A program made the translations under genes and the position numbers. From positions 151,032,001 to 151,096,000 of the forward strand of contig JBITNC010000001.1 of the NCBI GenBank assembly GCA_050084985.1: DNA of 64,000 nucleotides. The letters run 5' to 3'. Origin of the DNA: Nageia nagi (taxonomy: Eukaryota; Pinophyta). Shown one piece after another: positions 1-14,049 of the stretch (within the stretch, counting starts at the first letter, position 1; each line of letters begins with the position of its first letter). The notes beneath the pieces are model-generated. The model saw only the letters and a list, made by a program, of their open reading frames with translations. It was not told the DNA's origin and did no database searches.

Positions 1-2200
1 ACCCTCCCAATTTGGTAGTAAATTATCAATATAAACAGATTCCAAATAGAGGTGGAAGATCAACAAGAATATTATCTTGAATGACATAAATATTAGGTAA
101 TGCATTAAGAGTTATTGGAACTCCTTTAACACTACCAACAACATATACAAAGAAAAAATCTAATTATATCATATCATCAATACATCGAGTGATATATAAC
201 TTTATTTCATTTGCAATAGCTTTGGGAATCATGGTAATAGCAGCTCCCGTATCTATCATAGAGTTATTAACTACCAAACCTTCTAGTCTAAGAGAAAGAA
301 AGGTGGGGGTATCCTTATACCTATGGGAGCTAGAGGGACATCATTAGATATTGCAAAGATAACTTACCATTTTCTTACTATTCTTTAGTTTCAAAGCTTC
401 TTGCAAAAGATCCAATTGACCTAGAATCCTTAATGCATCAAACATGGTTATTTTAGAAGGCATTTTCTTCAATTCTTCCACAATGTTATATGGGGAATAT
501 TGAACAAACTTATTTGTTTTAGCTGGTTGATGTGTTCTAAATTATTGAGTAGCCTTCTCCTTATGATGATCAGTAATGAAATGATATCTTAATGGATTAG
601 GCCTTTCTTTCTCTAGGACTTCTTTTTTGATTACAATGGGATTTCCTTTTGTAGGGAAAACATTACCTAGGTTTTGAGAAACATGATTCGAATTTTCTAA
701 GAATTGATTTTGTTGATTCTATGGTTGTGCCAAAGGATCCTTAGCTATTTTGGGTTCAATATGCATTGGAATGGGCTGTTGATTTTATTATGTGACTTGG
801 GGTTGCTATGGGGCTGTTGAAGAAGAGTCTCTAGTTTGAATAAAATTGGCTTATCCTCTAGCATATAATAGAAGTATAAATTGATCATGGTGAGATAAGC
901 AATAAGATCTAATGCAGGTTGTACCATTTGGTATGAATGCAAGCCCAAATACTAGTGTTGATAGATTGCACATGAGTTTGGGAAAATGAAGAGAAAAACA
1001 TGGAGGATACCATTCTATAATGCCTAGAGCATCACTCTTTGTAGAACTTGCCACAACAATGTTATCAATTGCTTTAGAAACATTAGGTTATTTTTCTTGG
1101 TTATTTATGGGTTGGAATCTAGGATGATACTAATTATCATATCTTCTATAAATGAAACCTTGATTTTACCTTTCTTTTAGAGTGAGCTTATTAGTAAAGT
1201 TCCTAATAGTTACCTCTAATTCTCTTATTCTTTCCTCCTCTTGAGATTTAGAACCAACACTTGTACTAGTAGATATAGGAGTAGGTAGTGCTGGTATTTG
1301 ATTTTGAAAAAAAAGCTTAGAAGGAGGTGGTAAGGCTAACACTCCAAGATGAGAAATTTGTGAGGTTTATTTAGGAAATAAGGTCATACTGGTTCTTGGC
1401 TGCATTTTTCCAGAAGATACTAAAGTATTTTAAGAGGTTTTAGCCATATGGTAAACATCTGGAAAAGTATCTCCTAACATAAAAATAAGCATACAAAGAT
1501 CAAGGAGAAAGGCTTTCCTATAATATACCAAAGCTTATGCATTTGTTGGTCGAATTCTCACTGGAATAGATTTCCATATTTTCTCAAATATGATATTGAA
1601 ATCATCAATACACTCATGAGGATGTCTTTTAATGCATACTATAAGGTTCAGGAAAGTACTATCATCACCATCTGCAACACATCTTTTGATTAAAGATTAA
1701 CATAATTCTTTCCATGTATTTATAGACCGAGGGGTAAGAGTTTTAAACCATTCAACTACTTTTCTTTCAAAAGAGTGTGATAACAATCTAGTCATCATTT
1801 TTTCATTAGTAATATCAAAGCTTGAAGCCAATAGAGAGACATATTAATAATGTTCATATGGTATTTTACTAGATCCATCATATTTGGGTAAAATATTGAA
1901 AGTTGCTTGAGGAATAGTTAGTGAATTAGTAGCAACTACCAAAGGATGGTCATTGTTCCAAGTAGGAAAATATATAGGTTGAGCTATGCTTCGAGTAGTT
2001 GAATTAGGTGAAGGATTTTTTGGATTAGAGTCAAATATGACTGATAATGGGATATCCCTTAAGGGAATTTCAAGGGATATAATTCGAGAAATCTTTTTCC
2101 TAGTCCTCTTGTGAGGAACTAATAGCTCTTGAAATCTAGGATGTCTAAGGGAGTTTCTAACATAGACTTATTGGAGTTTATAACACTACTTCTAGTAAGT
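1..2200 (-). pseudogene. Family A gag and protease, degenerate
   Basis: Reading leftwards on the minus strand, gag starts near 2120. The capsid-like block lies at about 1900-1690, with PKYDGSSKIPYEH, LLASSFDITNEKMM and VVEWFKTLTP, each matching the copy at 35640-35830. A zinc-knuckle-like CCHC site follows near 950-1020; its first Cys is Tyr here (WYPPCFSLHF). The protease is at about 330-30 and keeps an aspartic protease signature, MIDTGAAIT, near 270-240. Gag would package the element RNA and protease would cut the polyprotein. Stops and frameshifts break the frame. The family match is secure; the exact gag start is inferred from the second copy. Confidence 0.75.
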
Positions 2201-2358
2201 CTATGTTCTAGAGGTGCTAGGGTCCAAAATATTGACTAGTTAATAATAGTCACCAATAAGGTGGTAAAAACCTTATAATCTTTGAAGGATATAATTGATA
2301 GCTTACTAGAAAGAGTTATACAGACTATTTATGCCCTTAAATATAGAATTTAGCTCAT

Positions 2359-2378
2359 ATCCCATTGGGCATGCTAAA
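2359..2378 (-). other. Primer-binding-site-like sequence, family A
   Basis: Directly inside the LTR, on the minus strand, is TTTAGCATGCCCAATGGGA, matching TTTGGCATGCTCAATGGGA beside the other family A LTR (35198). Its place beside the LTR end marks it as the minus-strand primer site. I cannot name the tRNA. Confidence 0.55.
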
Positions 2379-2380
2379 AA

Positions 2381-4330
2381 TAGACTTTTCTACTATTGAT
2401 CAGTATAGTGTAACATCAAGGGTTTGGTCTAGTTGAGTTCTCATTGCCTGTAATAGTAGGGTCCTTAAGAGAGCAAAAGGTGGTGGGGATGTGCTTATGT
2501 AGGTTTTCTATTCAATCTCTAGGTTGTATGATGGTTCCTATCTATTATGAAGGTTAAAAGTAACAAGAAAGAGATAAAAGGCTAAGTAATAAGAAAAAGA
2601 TGAACACATTAAACTAAAACTATATAGCCTAGGCATTGCAGCATAGGTAGCAATCCATAATAAAGATTAAGAATAGCAAACTATCTTACCCTTAGCATCT
2701 CTTAATCATAATACATAACCATAACTTAACAAAGCATCTTGTACATAACATTCACAAAGCATAATAGATAACCACTTGTTGTAAAGGGAAAAGCATTATC
2801 AACTTGCATTATCATATACAAAATCATATTACAAACTTGGGAAAATTTGCTAAAATGTTCAACCTCTTGAAATTACAACAATCCATTAATTATAAATTTT
2901 TCTTCCCAATTAAGTGGATGTTTACCATTAATATACATAAATACTCTTTCTGATTAAAAATAGTAAAGGAAACTATTTACAAATATATACAATTATATTT
3001 ACAACTATGTTAGATTACACAATGAACAAGTATAATTAGCATTGAGGTCTTGGAATTTGAAATTTTTGAGTAATTATACTTATTGAGGGGTAATCCTCTT
3101 GATTTATCATTGACTACATTCTATTGGATTTGTAGCTGATTGAAGATGTACTATCTGCAAGCTCAATTGATATGATCTAGCATTGTATTCTATCTAAAAT
3201 GAGCTACTTCTCTGTAATAATTAATGATAAGCATTATAACTCCTAGTTGCATGGAATAATGAGGGCAATGAATAGGTTATCATTGAAGACATAGAAAGAA
3301 TTACTACTGTCATGTGGAAATGAGTCATGGTTGACACATTGATAGAGCCTTGAGGGTTAAACACTCATGATCAAGTGGACCTAGGTGTTCCTCTCTACCC
3401 ATTATTCCTCCTTCTATCTAGTGGGTTCTATCCCTTTTTGACAAGCTCTAATGATGGTTAGGCTTCACTTAACACCCTCCAATTTTAAGTAAAAGGTGTG
3501 ATATCATTGTTTAGAATTGATGGGTTCTACTTAATTATCTTTATGAAATATCTCCTACTAAATATGGTACTTCCTGCTACTTATTATCTTAGGACTCACT
3601 GATTTTGGCCAAACTTTGTGATGTCATTGTTCAAAATTAGTGGGTTTTGTAGGTATTTTCATGAAGTATCTCCTACTGAATGAGGTAGTGCCTACTATTG
3701 ATTTTCTCAGGACCTACTAATTTTATACAAAAATGGTGATGTCATCACTCAAAATTGATGAGTTCTATTATATCTCCTTGCAATACTCCACACAAATTTT
3801 TGATGTTCGATGAAGACTTCCTTCTAAAAATTGGTAGGTTTTGTGATATCACCCACTAGTGATCTAAATAATACCCAAAATGTTATTCACAAGTACTCTC
3901 AAAATTTTACTTAGACACTTATTTCCCTTACATATTACAATATTACCCAGACATAGTACATTTTTTCCTGAACATGACTTGGAAAAAATTTCTATAATCT
4001 ATGACTCTCTTTATATACATAGTTACCAGAGAAACAACTAAATTGATTAATACTAATTTCTAGGACTTACTACAACACCCACCAGATAGTGGCTAGACCT
4101 TTGAAGAAAAAAAATGTTTAAGACTAACACACATATAAATAATACCCAAACTATTGATAATACCCTAAACTCTTTAAACTTGACATAATTTTGACAAAAA
4201 GGCTAAGTACATATGAAAGGGAAAAAGGAAGTAGGAATTAAGAAAGATTTATTGAAATGAATGAAAGAATAAAGAATAAAGAATACCAAAATATTACCCT
4301 ATTTTTAGAGTGTAATTCTAAAAGAATACA
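2381..4330 (-). repeat. 5' LTR of family A element (left copy), about 1950 bp
   Basis: On the minus strand it begins TGTATTCTTTTAGAATTACA at 4330 and ends near 2381, just before the primer site. The expected CA end reads TA here, a C-to-T change. It aligns along its length with the LTR at 33213-35195, with substitutions and small indels. The outer edge is set by loss of similarity beyond 4330. The target-site duplication cannot be tested because the other end is outside the window. Confidence 0.8.
3490..3855 (-). promoter_or_regulatory. Tandem LTR repeats with decayed TGACGTCA-like sites
   Basis: Repeats of about 110-120 bp each carry an 8-mer that is a C-to-T or G-to-A variant of the palindrome TGACGTCA: TGATATCA at 3499 and 3844, TGATGTCA at 3619 and 3737. 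TGACGTCA is the known core of bZIP-type factor sites. The position in the LTR upstream of the transcription start suggests enhancer repeats of U3. The ancestral site and its role are inferred. Confidence 0.45.
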
Positions 4331-6901
4331 ATCAATACAAAACTTGAATACTCTAAAGGTTACTTGAAATTCAGTGTTCTCATCATCTATGTGAAGGAAA
4401 CAATCATGTTTAGAAGGAACAATGAGATAGACACAATGATAAGACCCTCCTTTTTTAGCGTTACCATCCTCCTTACAAGAAGCTTCAGAAACTCCTCTCC
4501 CTCCATAGCTAGCTTTTTAGATTTTATGTGAGGTTTTTTTTTAGATGTTAAATATAATTGAAACATAATTATATGGCATAGTTTTTATGTAACATACTTG
4601 GATATGCAACATACTTTTGGTATGTGACATACTTGGATATGCATAATTGAATTATTCTTTTGGTTGTGATGTTGGTTCATGTTTATCCTTGATTTTCATA
4701 TCATATCATATGTTGGTGTATTTTCATGTTTATCCTTAATTTTTATATCATATCATATATTTGTGTATTTTCATATCATTATGCAAGACTCTTTTATATG
4801 GTGTAATAACATTATATGAAGCAGTTACATTACCCTAAAAGCATGCACCATGTCATTATGCTTGTCAAACAATTCCAAGGATTTTATGTATGTAGTCTTT
4901 AGTCCAATGCCTAGGTTTCTAGAATTTAAGTATTTATCAGAATTTGATGACAATAAAATTTGATAAATGCTTTAAACACCAATACCTAAGCATTGGGCCA
5001 AAAACTACATCCTAGAAGACTAAATCCAAATAGTTTTTTGAATGAATTCTAATTATTGTACTTCATGAGGTTTCAAATATACTTATATCATCTTGTATCA
5101 CTTTTTCATATCATATAAAGTATTTAGATAATTTCATGTCATATGGTATAGTAGCATCATTTTAGAACATATAATGGATTAGGCCAGCTTACTACTTTTG
5201 GGTTGGATTTTGAATCATTATACATGCATTCCTGACCTTCTTGGTTATGTTGGTTATCTTGAGTAAGCTTTAAAAATCATAACATTTGAAAATGAAATAG
5301 AAAATGATTTTCTTTCTATGTGAGAGCAAGCCCCATGTCATTATGCAAGAATATTTAAATATTGCATTACTTTTATCCACCCAAAATCTTCACAAGAATA
5401 TTATCCAAGTTTGAAATGCAATTTCCACTTCAACATAAGTATTTGAAAGTAGAACATAAGATGCAACATATGTAGGCTTTGGAAAAAAAGAGGATTGTTT
5501 TCACATACTCAAACTCCCCTATTCCTACATTCTTATGTGATTTATAAGAATCAAGTGGACACATCCACACTAAAAGTTCAAAACTCTAACATTTTTTAAT
5601 ATTATATAATGTATTTAGATAATTTCATATCATATGGTACAATTGCATCATTTCAGAACACATGGTGGATGAGGCCAACTTATCACTTTTGGATTGTTTT
5701 TAACACTTGAAAAAGTTCTAGGTTGGACAATTGCTTTCCTTCTCCAAGCCAGTTTTTGGGCCACATTTTGAGACATATTTTGGGCTCCTTTTTCTATAGG
5801 AATTTAATTTTTAGAAAGCTAGTTTGTTAAAATTCAAATTGTTATATCAGGAACCTCCTTTAGTTCAATAATGGTCTAATTGTATAAGTAAAAAGGTAGT
5901 TTATCACTTTTTGATAGGTTTGTTACAACTGTAATAACATTTGGGTCCTATTTTTAGACATGAAGATTATGCAATGTAGATGGCATATGAACAAAAATAT
6001 AGGCTCAATAAGATTCAAATATTCTCTATAATTAAGCTCAAATAATCAAGAATACTCATATGATCAAGAATTACTCAATATTAAATTTATAAGTACCAAG
6101 TAGACAAATCTACACACCTAGTTTAGGTTTTATGGGTATTTTACTAGTGAAGTGCAATGCTCTCTCAAGATATATGTGATTTAGAAGCACCCAATACACA
6201 CATAAAATTGCATCTACATCATGCATCTTGTCAAATAATTAGTGGGCCTTATGTATTCTTCCAAATTTTGCATCCATGTTTATCAGGGTTTTTACAACTT
6301 AGCCAAGGCGGTAGAGCAATTAGACCATTATGCAATCACTTAGAAAATTTCAAGTTTTTTAATTTTTTGGGTAGAACAAAGCTGAAGAGGTAGAACACTT
6401 GAAACATTAGCTAGACACTTAAGGAAACTTTGGTGTGCACTTGTAATATTTTGAGTTTTGTAGGAAGAGAAGATTAGAGGATAGATAACTTAGCTTGTAG
6501 CCACTTTTTATGTATCCTACAATCATTACAAACCATGAAGCTATATTTGCATCATGCATCTTATCAAACAATGAATATATAATAATTTATCTAAGGAATA
6601 ATACAATAAGAGTTACTCATATTGTAAAGGTTTATTCCAAAGTGCTTCATCAAATCAAATATTTTGAGGGCATCTTTGCTATAGCTATGAATTGTATATC
6701 CTCTAATCATTTGAGACCATGAACTAAACCAAAAATAGGTTTTAGAGGCATGTTATTTGAGGTAGTTTTGGTGCTATAGCACTTGGTATTTTTGGATTAA
6801 CAATAGCTATGGGTTGAATGATCTCCATAGTTGGAAATATAATAATTTCTTACAACCCAACATCTTCCAAAGGTTGTTGGTCTTATTATCTCATTATGAG
6901 A
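4331..6901. other. Intergenic DNA with short direct repeats, no gene seen
   Basis: No protein family could be recognised in any frame. Two repeat sets are visible: a roughly 58-bp tandem repeat at 4675-4790 (units with CATGTTTATCCTT and ATCATATCATAT), and a roughly 110-bp direct repeat at 5098-5213 and 5590-5705 (units with AGTATTTAGATAATTTCAT and GGATTAGGCCA or GGATGAGGCCA). This may be an old unrecognised non-coding element. Confidence 0.5.
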
Positions 6902-8033
6902 TGAGCTATTTCTAGGCTCACTCCTCAAACATGCCCTAGTAGAGGGACATTTGGATTTCAACCTTCAAACTAGCCAAAGAAATATCAAATTACATAAGTA
7001 TTTCAACTTCTAGCTAGGATTCATAAATTTTATAATGATATTCCAAAAATTCACACACAAACCCAATGTCCAAACAGAGAAGAAAAAATAAGTCTTAAGC
7101 TATGAAAATGGACCCCCATATCTAACATTCCAATTATGGAGTAATTAGTAACTTCAATAATGCAAAATACCTCTCTAATTGTAACATTCCAATCAAGAAG
7201 CAAGAACACATCAAATAAGCATAGAATTATCCCAACATTCTAATGTACAATTCAGGGAGCATAAATAACAAGTAAATAATGAAAACTTTACCCCAAATGC
7301 AATGTTCCATTTTGGAAGCACAAATGATATTCAAATAATGAAAAAACTACTTCATAATCCAATTTCCAACCATAAATAGATAAATAAATATATATTTTAC
7401 AATAGAATATAATTGTATTGAATATAGGAAGAGTAGAGCAATTACAATATTTTTGTCAACCAATGGAGTTTGTACTAGGACTAACTCCTATTGGGTTATT
7501 TTGGATGACTCCAGGTCTCACCAATCCTAGAGGTACTGAGGCAAGACCAAGTCTCCTCTATAGAAACTATGATGTAACCAACAACGTTCCTCTCAATATG
7601 GCTAAAATAAGTTCAAAAGTAGCCTCCTCTCCCTCTAATATCTCAAATGAAGATTTCCCCACAAGTGGTAAAGGTAAAGCCTCCACTTAATTTGGAGTAA
7701 AAGGGTTTATAATCAAATTCAACATATCTCATAATGAATATGATTTCTCCTTTTATAGGTGAATATGATCATCTTCTAATATTTTATTAGGGATGATCCA
7801 ATGATGGAGAGATGTGATCTATGTGTTCATATATGCAATGACCAAGATGAGAAGCCTTAGAGATAAGTGTAATTATATCTAAGGGCCCAAAAAAAGCCAA
7901 TATCCAAGAGGGGATGATTCCATAGTGCCTTTTGATCAATGCCTTTGGTCCTTGTTCCTAGGTATCCAATGTGGGATAGTGGGATCCTCCAAAACCCAAT
8001 GTCCATGTTATAGGGTCATTTACTTTCATCAAG
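6902..8033 (-). repeat. 3' LTR, outer part (left of CACTA insertion)
   Basis: Matches 24436-25565 throughout: CTAGGCTCACTCCTC against the LTR start, CCAATGGAGTTTGTAC near 7458 against 25001, TCACCAATCCTAGA near 7517 against 25057, and the minus-strand TATAAAAGG box at 7749-7757. Similarity stops exactly at 8033, where CACTACAAGAAAA begins. The 30-bp remainder of the LTR reappears at 20651. Confidence 0.85.
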
Positions 8034-8048
8034 CACTACAAGAAAATG
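8034..8048 (+). repeat. CACTA left terminal inverted repeat
   Basis: CACTACAAGAAAATG, the canonical 5'-CACTACAAGAAAA terminus of plant CACTA elements, bound by the transposase. It starts immediately after the LTR sequence and its AAG target copy. Confidence 0.9.
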
Positions 8049-8579
8049 TTTTTTGGGTGTCAAAAATAACATCAATTTTTTTTTTTTTTTTTTTAATTTC
8101 TAATATTATTTTTGTTAGGCAAAATTAGGGGCTTGATTTCATTTAATTTTTTTTTGCTTCCTAATGCTAGGACTAATGTTATGGTTGACGTAATATTTGA
8201 TGTAAATTTTATCACATTTTTGACATTGTTATTGATGATATATTTTTTAATATTTTGATGATATTTTTGATGGTAAGTTGAAATTACATGATGCTTGAAT
8301 GATGCAATATCATCATTAAACATCCCAAAATGAAAAATATTAGTTAGGAATCTTAAAACTCTAAATTCATCTAACTTAAACACCACTTTTTGACCATGAA
8401 GTGAACCCATAATTTTGCACACACCTACATATGTTTTAGTTAGAATCTTTATAAATTGTTAGATGCATATAAAATCTTTCAATATGTATATAAAATATAA
8501 ATTATATAAATATTTTAATTATCATAACATTCATAAAAATATAAAACACATTTATGAATCATTTAATTGTCATTTATAT

Positions 8580-11500
8580 CATCTTCATTAGGAGAAAATA
8601 CAATATGTTCTCTAGGATCAACATTAATTACAAACCATATTGTCTCATTCTCTACATATGGATAAAAAAATACTGGTTACAATATTGTAGTAAAACATAA
8701 TGCTCTTTATCAAAGGTAAATATTTTGTGGAGTTGATTGCAAAGTATTCATTATTGTCATCACGTAAGATTGTTCTTCTATCAAGTGTGCCAAACCATTT
8801 ACATCTAAATAATACACATTAGAATGACTTATAATTCAACTAGATAATTTGTTGAATTTTTATAACATATTATAATATTATTTCTATCAAGTTTTTATCT
8901 TTTATACTTGCATAACTTGCTTGGTCAAAATAAACCATCACTCCATAATCAAATGTCACTCTATTCTGATGAATCTTTTTAATTCTAAAGTGTTGACCAT
9001 ATGCCCATATTGAAGAGAAAACCAATGTCTGCAAATATTTACATGAAAAATATTATTAGTGCAATCATTACATTTATATAAACTATCATGCTCTTATAAA
9101 TACATAAAAAATTAAATGCATATCAGTAAATTAATAATAATTACATATTAATTTCATCCAATGGCTATATTTAGAATATTTTCATTTATATTCTCATCTC
9201 CTTTTCTTTTTTCTCATCAATTTCTTCCCTTAACCATGACCTTGGACAATCTGTTGGCCAATTTTTATCTCTTAGCTATGCAAGTATAGGTGTACCCCTT
9301 GGATTTTTTCTAGGGAACAAGTTACATTCCTCTGCAAGTCTACTTGTTTTACTTTTGTATAATTCAATCTATTCCTTGCAATATTATATATTCATCATGA
9401 AAAAATGGTTTATAGATTCAAACTCCTGATAATATGTAAAATCACGATGACACAATATACATCCATAAGTAACCATTTATTAAATTAAATACAAAATGCA
9501 TATTATTATAAATTAGTAATATCTTTAATATTAGTAGTACCTTTAATAGTATAATTTGTCCCATTATATTCCAAAATCTCTCCTTCAAATTTTCTTTATT
9601 TGTCTACTTGCCACATCTTTGATGTAGAAGGATGGATTTGAGAAATATACTTAGATGCATTAAAAAAGATTCTTGTATAGTGTATCTCTCATCCATTTAT
9701 CCTTTTAATAATGATTTTTTGTGAAGATATTTGAGAAATATACTTAGATGCAACATTATTTAAAATGTGCATATGATCTATTAAATGTACCACTAATAAG
9801 TGCTTCCAATATGTAAGTTTATAAAAGATTAATAATCTTTTCATGCCTACAAAATATGTAAAATGCCAATCATTAATTAGTAAAGTAATAAAATTGAGAT
9901 ATTATGAATATTTTTTGTTTATAATAACTAAATATAATGATATATTTTGTTGAAATTCACCTCTAGGTAATTCATCTTCACCAATAGTAAAGTTATCTAG
10001 GTCTTCATGCCATTGTTCCTTATCAAACCTTCGCCAACATATATCTTAACTTTGTTGGTCATTTTCCCACCAATCAATAAGAGTTGCATAATTAGGAGTG
10101 GGGGTGTAATAAAACTCACCATCAAACTATGATGACTTACATTCACAAAATTCATGATCCATTGGAAAATATTTTATATTACCAAGGTATTCCATCTTCA
10201 TCATCATACTTGAATACCTTGCTATGAGATTTTCTACACATTATGGACAAGCATAATAATCTTTTATCTGAAGGCCTATAAAAAAATTTATTTGATAAAC
10301 CATTATCATCAAAGAATAGAAAATCAAATATTTACAATGAGGTTGATTTCTTATACAATGCATATGTAATAAAGTTTGTAAATAATACACTTACCTAAAT
10401 AAATAGTAAGTCTTGGAAAGTCATGTATAGTCCAACATAATATTCCATGTAATGTGAATGACCTATGTTTGATAGGTCTACTTATATAAATCACACTATG
10501 AATTCTATTCCATAATTGCATCAAATCGTAAAATAATGGTTCAAGGTAGACATCCATATTTTTCACTTGATGCTTTCCAAGAACATAAGAGTCAACATCA
10601 AATGTTCCTTTTTATAGACCTCCATGGAGGTAAGTTATAGTTGACTATAACAATAGGCCATAATGAATAAGTGGATGGTTTGTATGGAAAATGGATTGAT
10701 ACCATCAATTACTAAAACCAATCTAATACTCCTAGGTTCATGTCAAAATTTATCTAGCCATGTATCCTTTATATATATTATTTATCTACTATCTACATGA
10801 ATTCATAATACATCATCTATACTTCTATGTGTTACATGCCAATCCATATACTATGCAAGTGACTTACATCAAAATACTCGAAGCAACCTAATAATTATTG
10901 GCATATGGTGAACAACCTTTTGAGGAATGGTTTTCTCTTTTGTTCCTTGTCAGTACCTATTTGCACTACACTTTGGACATGTACTCAAAGTTGTATATGG
11001 TACTCTATACAATATGCAATCATTAATACAAGTATGGTATGAATGAAACTCTATACCTACATCATTCAAAATTTCACATGTCTTTCTATATGAAGTAGGG
11101 AGGACATTATCATATGGAAGAACCTTCTCTTTTAGTAATCTATAGTACCATAAATAATCATAAAATTTTTATGTCAAATAGTAGAATATATATATTAAAT
11201 ATCATTATCATTTATATATTAGATGTCAAAAAAATAGCATAATTTATATATGAATGGAAAATAAAAAAAATACATACTAAAGAAGATTAGTGAAACTTTT
11301 ATTTGACCACCCATATTTGTCTTTTAAATAAATCAAAAGAAGGATTATCAATAACATAATCAAATGTGCTTCTTTATATAGAAGAATTTTGGAAGCATTG
11401 TACAAGTTGTCTTTTTCTAAGACATCATCATCATGTGTATAATGAGCATCAACATTTGGATATAATATTGGATCAATTAAATCATCTAATGCATTTTATT

Positions 11501-11650
11501 CTTGATGATCATTCATAGCCTCTATTTCTTCATGATCATCATCATCATCACTATTTGGATCAATGAATACACAAACATGACTTGTTGGGTTTGGTTTTAT
11601 TAGGAAACATATATAATCCTTAACATTTAATACTTCACATAGTCTCTTCC
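8580..11650 (-). pseudogene. TNP2-like CACTA transposase, degenerate
   Basis: Catalyses cut-and-paste movement of CACTA elements. On the minus strand, conserved TNP2 (Transposase_21) blocks occur in the normal order from right to left: GWSNKSFTNLL (about 11315-11285), CINDCILYRV followed by CPKCSANRY (about 11025-10950), PRSIRLVLVIDGINPF (about 10740-10690), NMDVYLEPLFYDLMQLW (about 10560-10505), WTIHDFPRLT (about 10435-10405) and YLGNIKYFPMDHEF (about 10195-10150). C-terminal DUF4216-like blocks follow: VLFRCKWFGTL (about 8815-8780) and NETIWFVINVDPRE (about 8655-8610). Stops, frameshifts and AT-rich gaps, some perhaps introns, separate them. No complete frame remains. Confidence 0.85.
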
Positions 11651-11984
11651 TCTATCTATAATTTATATTTTTTTTGATGCATAATTGGTGGATGTTCAAA
11701 AGATCTTGCGTAATGATCATGATTATCTAGTAATTACTGATGTGTTTATCAATGAATTAGTTATTACAAATCATTAACAAGTATATCATAATATAAAAGT
11801 GAATAGTAAAATTATTTTTTCACAAATGTAATATATATCAAGAATTTTAAGGTTTGGTTACAAGTTTATCATAATATTTCTTATTTTTAGGTGAATAAAT
11901 GCATCATATTTTTCAAGGTGTAAGAAATATTTATAAGGAAAAATTGCCATTATCCATAATTGTCATTATTTATAATATGATTTA

Positions 11985-13380
11985 GAGTATAGGGTTTATG
12001 TTTTTATGTTAAGTATTTAGGGTTAAAATATTTTGGGTTTAGGGTTCAATATATAGGTTTAGGGTTTAAGGTATAAGGTCTACTAGGGTTAAATATTTAA
12101 GGTTTAGGCTTTAAGGTTCAAGATATACGTGTAAGGTTTAGGGTTTAGAGTATGTGGTTTAGGATTTAATGTTTAGGGTTAAAGAAGGGGTTATAATGTT
12201 TAATGCTTAGGGCTAAATATTTATGATTTAGGGTATATAATTTTGAATTTATGGTGAAATATTTAGGGTTTAATGTTCAAGGTTAATTAGATTTAAGGTT
12301 AAAAATTTAGGGTTTAGGGTATATAATTTTTTATTTAGGATTTAAGGTTTGAAGTTTAAAATTTAAGATTTAGGTTAAATAAGGGGGTATAATGTCTAAT
12401 ATTTACAGTTAAAGTTTTAAGGTTTAAGGTTCAAGATATAGGTTTAGAATTTATGGTTTAAGGTTTAGGGTTGAGGGTTTACAATATAGGGTTTAGGGTT
12501 TGATGTATAAGGTTTAAGGTTAGAGATTTAGGGTTTAATATTCAATATATAGGTTTAGGGTTTAGAGTTTAGGGTATAAGGTATAAGGTCTAATAGGGTT
12601 AAAGATTTAAGGTTTAGGGTTTAAGGTTCAAAATATAGGTTTAGGGTTTAGAGTTTAGAGTATATGGTTTAGGGTTAAAGAAGGGGGTATACTGTTTAAA
12701 TTTGTTTACAATTAAAAATTTAAGGTTTAGGATTTAAGGCTCAATATATAGGTTTAGGGTTTATTGTTTAGAGTATAAGGTTTAGGGTTTGATATTTAAT
12801 ATTTAGGGTTAAATATTTAAGGTTTAATGTTTAGGGTTCAAGATATAGGTTTAGGTTTAAGATTTAGGGTATAAGGTATAAGGTCTACTAGGGTCAAAGA
12901 CTTAAGTTTAGGGTTTAAGGTTCAAGATATAGATTTAGGGTTTAGATTATATAGTTTAGAGTTTAATTTTTAATGCTTAAGGTTAAATATTTAAGGTTTA
13001 GGGTTTAGGGTTCAAGATATAGGCTTAGGGTTTAAGGTTTAGAATACAAGGTATAAGGTCTACTAGAGTTTAATATTTAGATTTTTGAGTTTATAATTTA
13101 GGATCTAGGGTTTAAGGTATATGATTTATGATTAAAGATTTAGGATTTAGGGTTTAAGGTTAAAGAAGGGGGTATAATGTTATAATTTTTAGGATTAAAT
13201 ATTTAAGGTGTAGGATATAGGGTTCAATATAGAGGTTTAGGGTTTAAGGTTTAGAGTATAAGGTTTAGGGTTTAATATTTAATATTTAGGGTTTAGGGTT
13301 TAAAGTTTAGGATATAGGGTATAAGCTATAAGGACTCCTAGGGTTTAATGTTTAGGGTTTATGGTTAAGAGTTTACATGG
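11985..13380 (+). repeat. Degenerate telomere-like (TTTAGGG) array
   Basis: About 1.4 kb of imperfect units built on TTTAGGG and variants (TTTAAGG, TTTAGAG, ATATAGG), with higher-order repeats such as GGTTTAGGGTTTAAGG then TTCAAGATATAGG. The G-rich strand is +. TTTAGGG is the plant telomere repeat, so this is an interstitial telomere-like array inside the CACTA element. No coding content. Confidence 0.8.
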
Positions 13381-14045
13381 TTATATTTTTTACAACTTTA
13401 CAATGTGTATCAAGTAACCTATATGCCTAACTACTTTATCATACAATGTGATGTGGTTATATTTTTTTACATTTTTTCAAATTGATTAAATCTTATTAAT
13501 GTGAGTGGTGTGAAGAAATTTTTTAATTTTCCTAGAATGTATGCTATGCAATTGTTAAAATAAGGTAGGCTGTTAAAACTATAAGTTGGGTTTATTATAT
13601 CTTACCATAAGTGGTCATTACAACACTACCTCCACTATCGATAATCTAACCATTGTCTAATCAAAGTAGGATTCAAGCTCAATGTGGTAGATAAAAGGCT
13701 TCCTAGGGCTAAGTATCAACATGGTGACTAAATGTATCCTTGAAGTGCAATGGTCCATAGGGATTGCCATCAAGCGAGTAGTTAATAGCTTTCCAAGATT
13801 ATCAACCCTCAATGATGTAGCCAATGGATTGACTAGTGCATAGGTGTCACCTAAAATATATCTTATCTTCTTTATTTATATTCATTTGGTGGAAAGTAAT
13901 GACTCATATCCTAAGGTATGACTACCTTAGTGATCAAATTCAAGTCTAGCTCACTCTATGGCTTAATAATTATGGTGATGGAAACCCAAGAAAATTAGAA
14001 TCAATGGTTGGTCATCACCTCCAACTCACTGATGTTCATTTTAAA
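13381..14045. other. CACTA interior, no gene seen
   Basis: Mixed-composition sequence between two repeat arrays. No conserved protein block was recognised on either strand, although it is less repetitive than its surroundings. Confidence 0.4.
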
Positions 14046-14049
14046 GGCA

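Larger units (their letters stand above)
1..4330 (-). mobile_element. Tat-like Ty3/gypsy element (family A), 5' part, cut by window edge
   Basis: Minus-strand LTR retrotransposon fragment: a 5' LTR (2381-4330), a primer-site-like sequence, then gag and protease running off the left edge. Read on the minus strand it matches the plus-strand element that begins at 33213 through LTR, leader, gag and protease, so the two are copies of one family. RT, RNase H and integrase would lie to the left of the window. The family is placed in the Tat lineage from the domains of the second copy. Both copies are full of in-frame stops. Confidence 0.85.

Noticed and set aside
8093-8422. 109-codon minus-strand ORF at the CACTA left end
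   Set aside because: AT-rich, low complexity, within the subterminal region and not similar to any CACTA protein.
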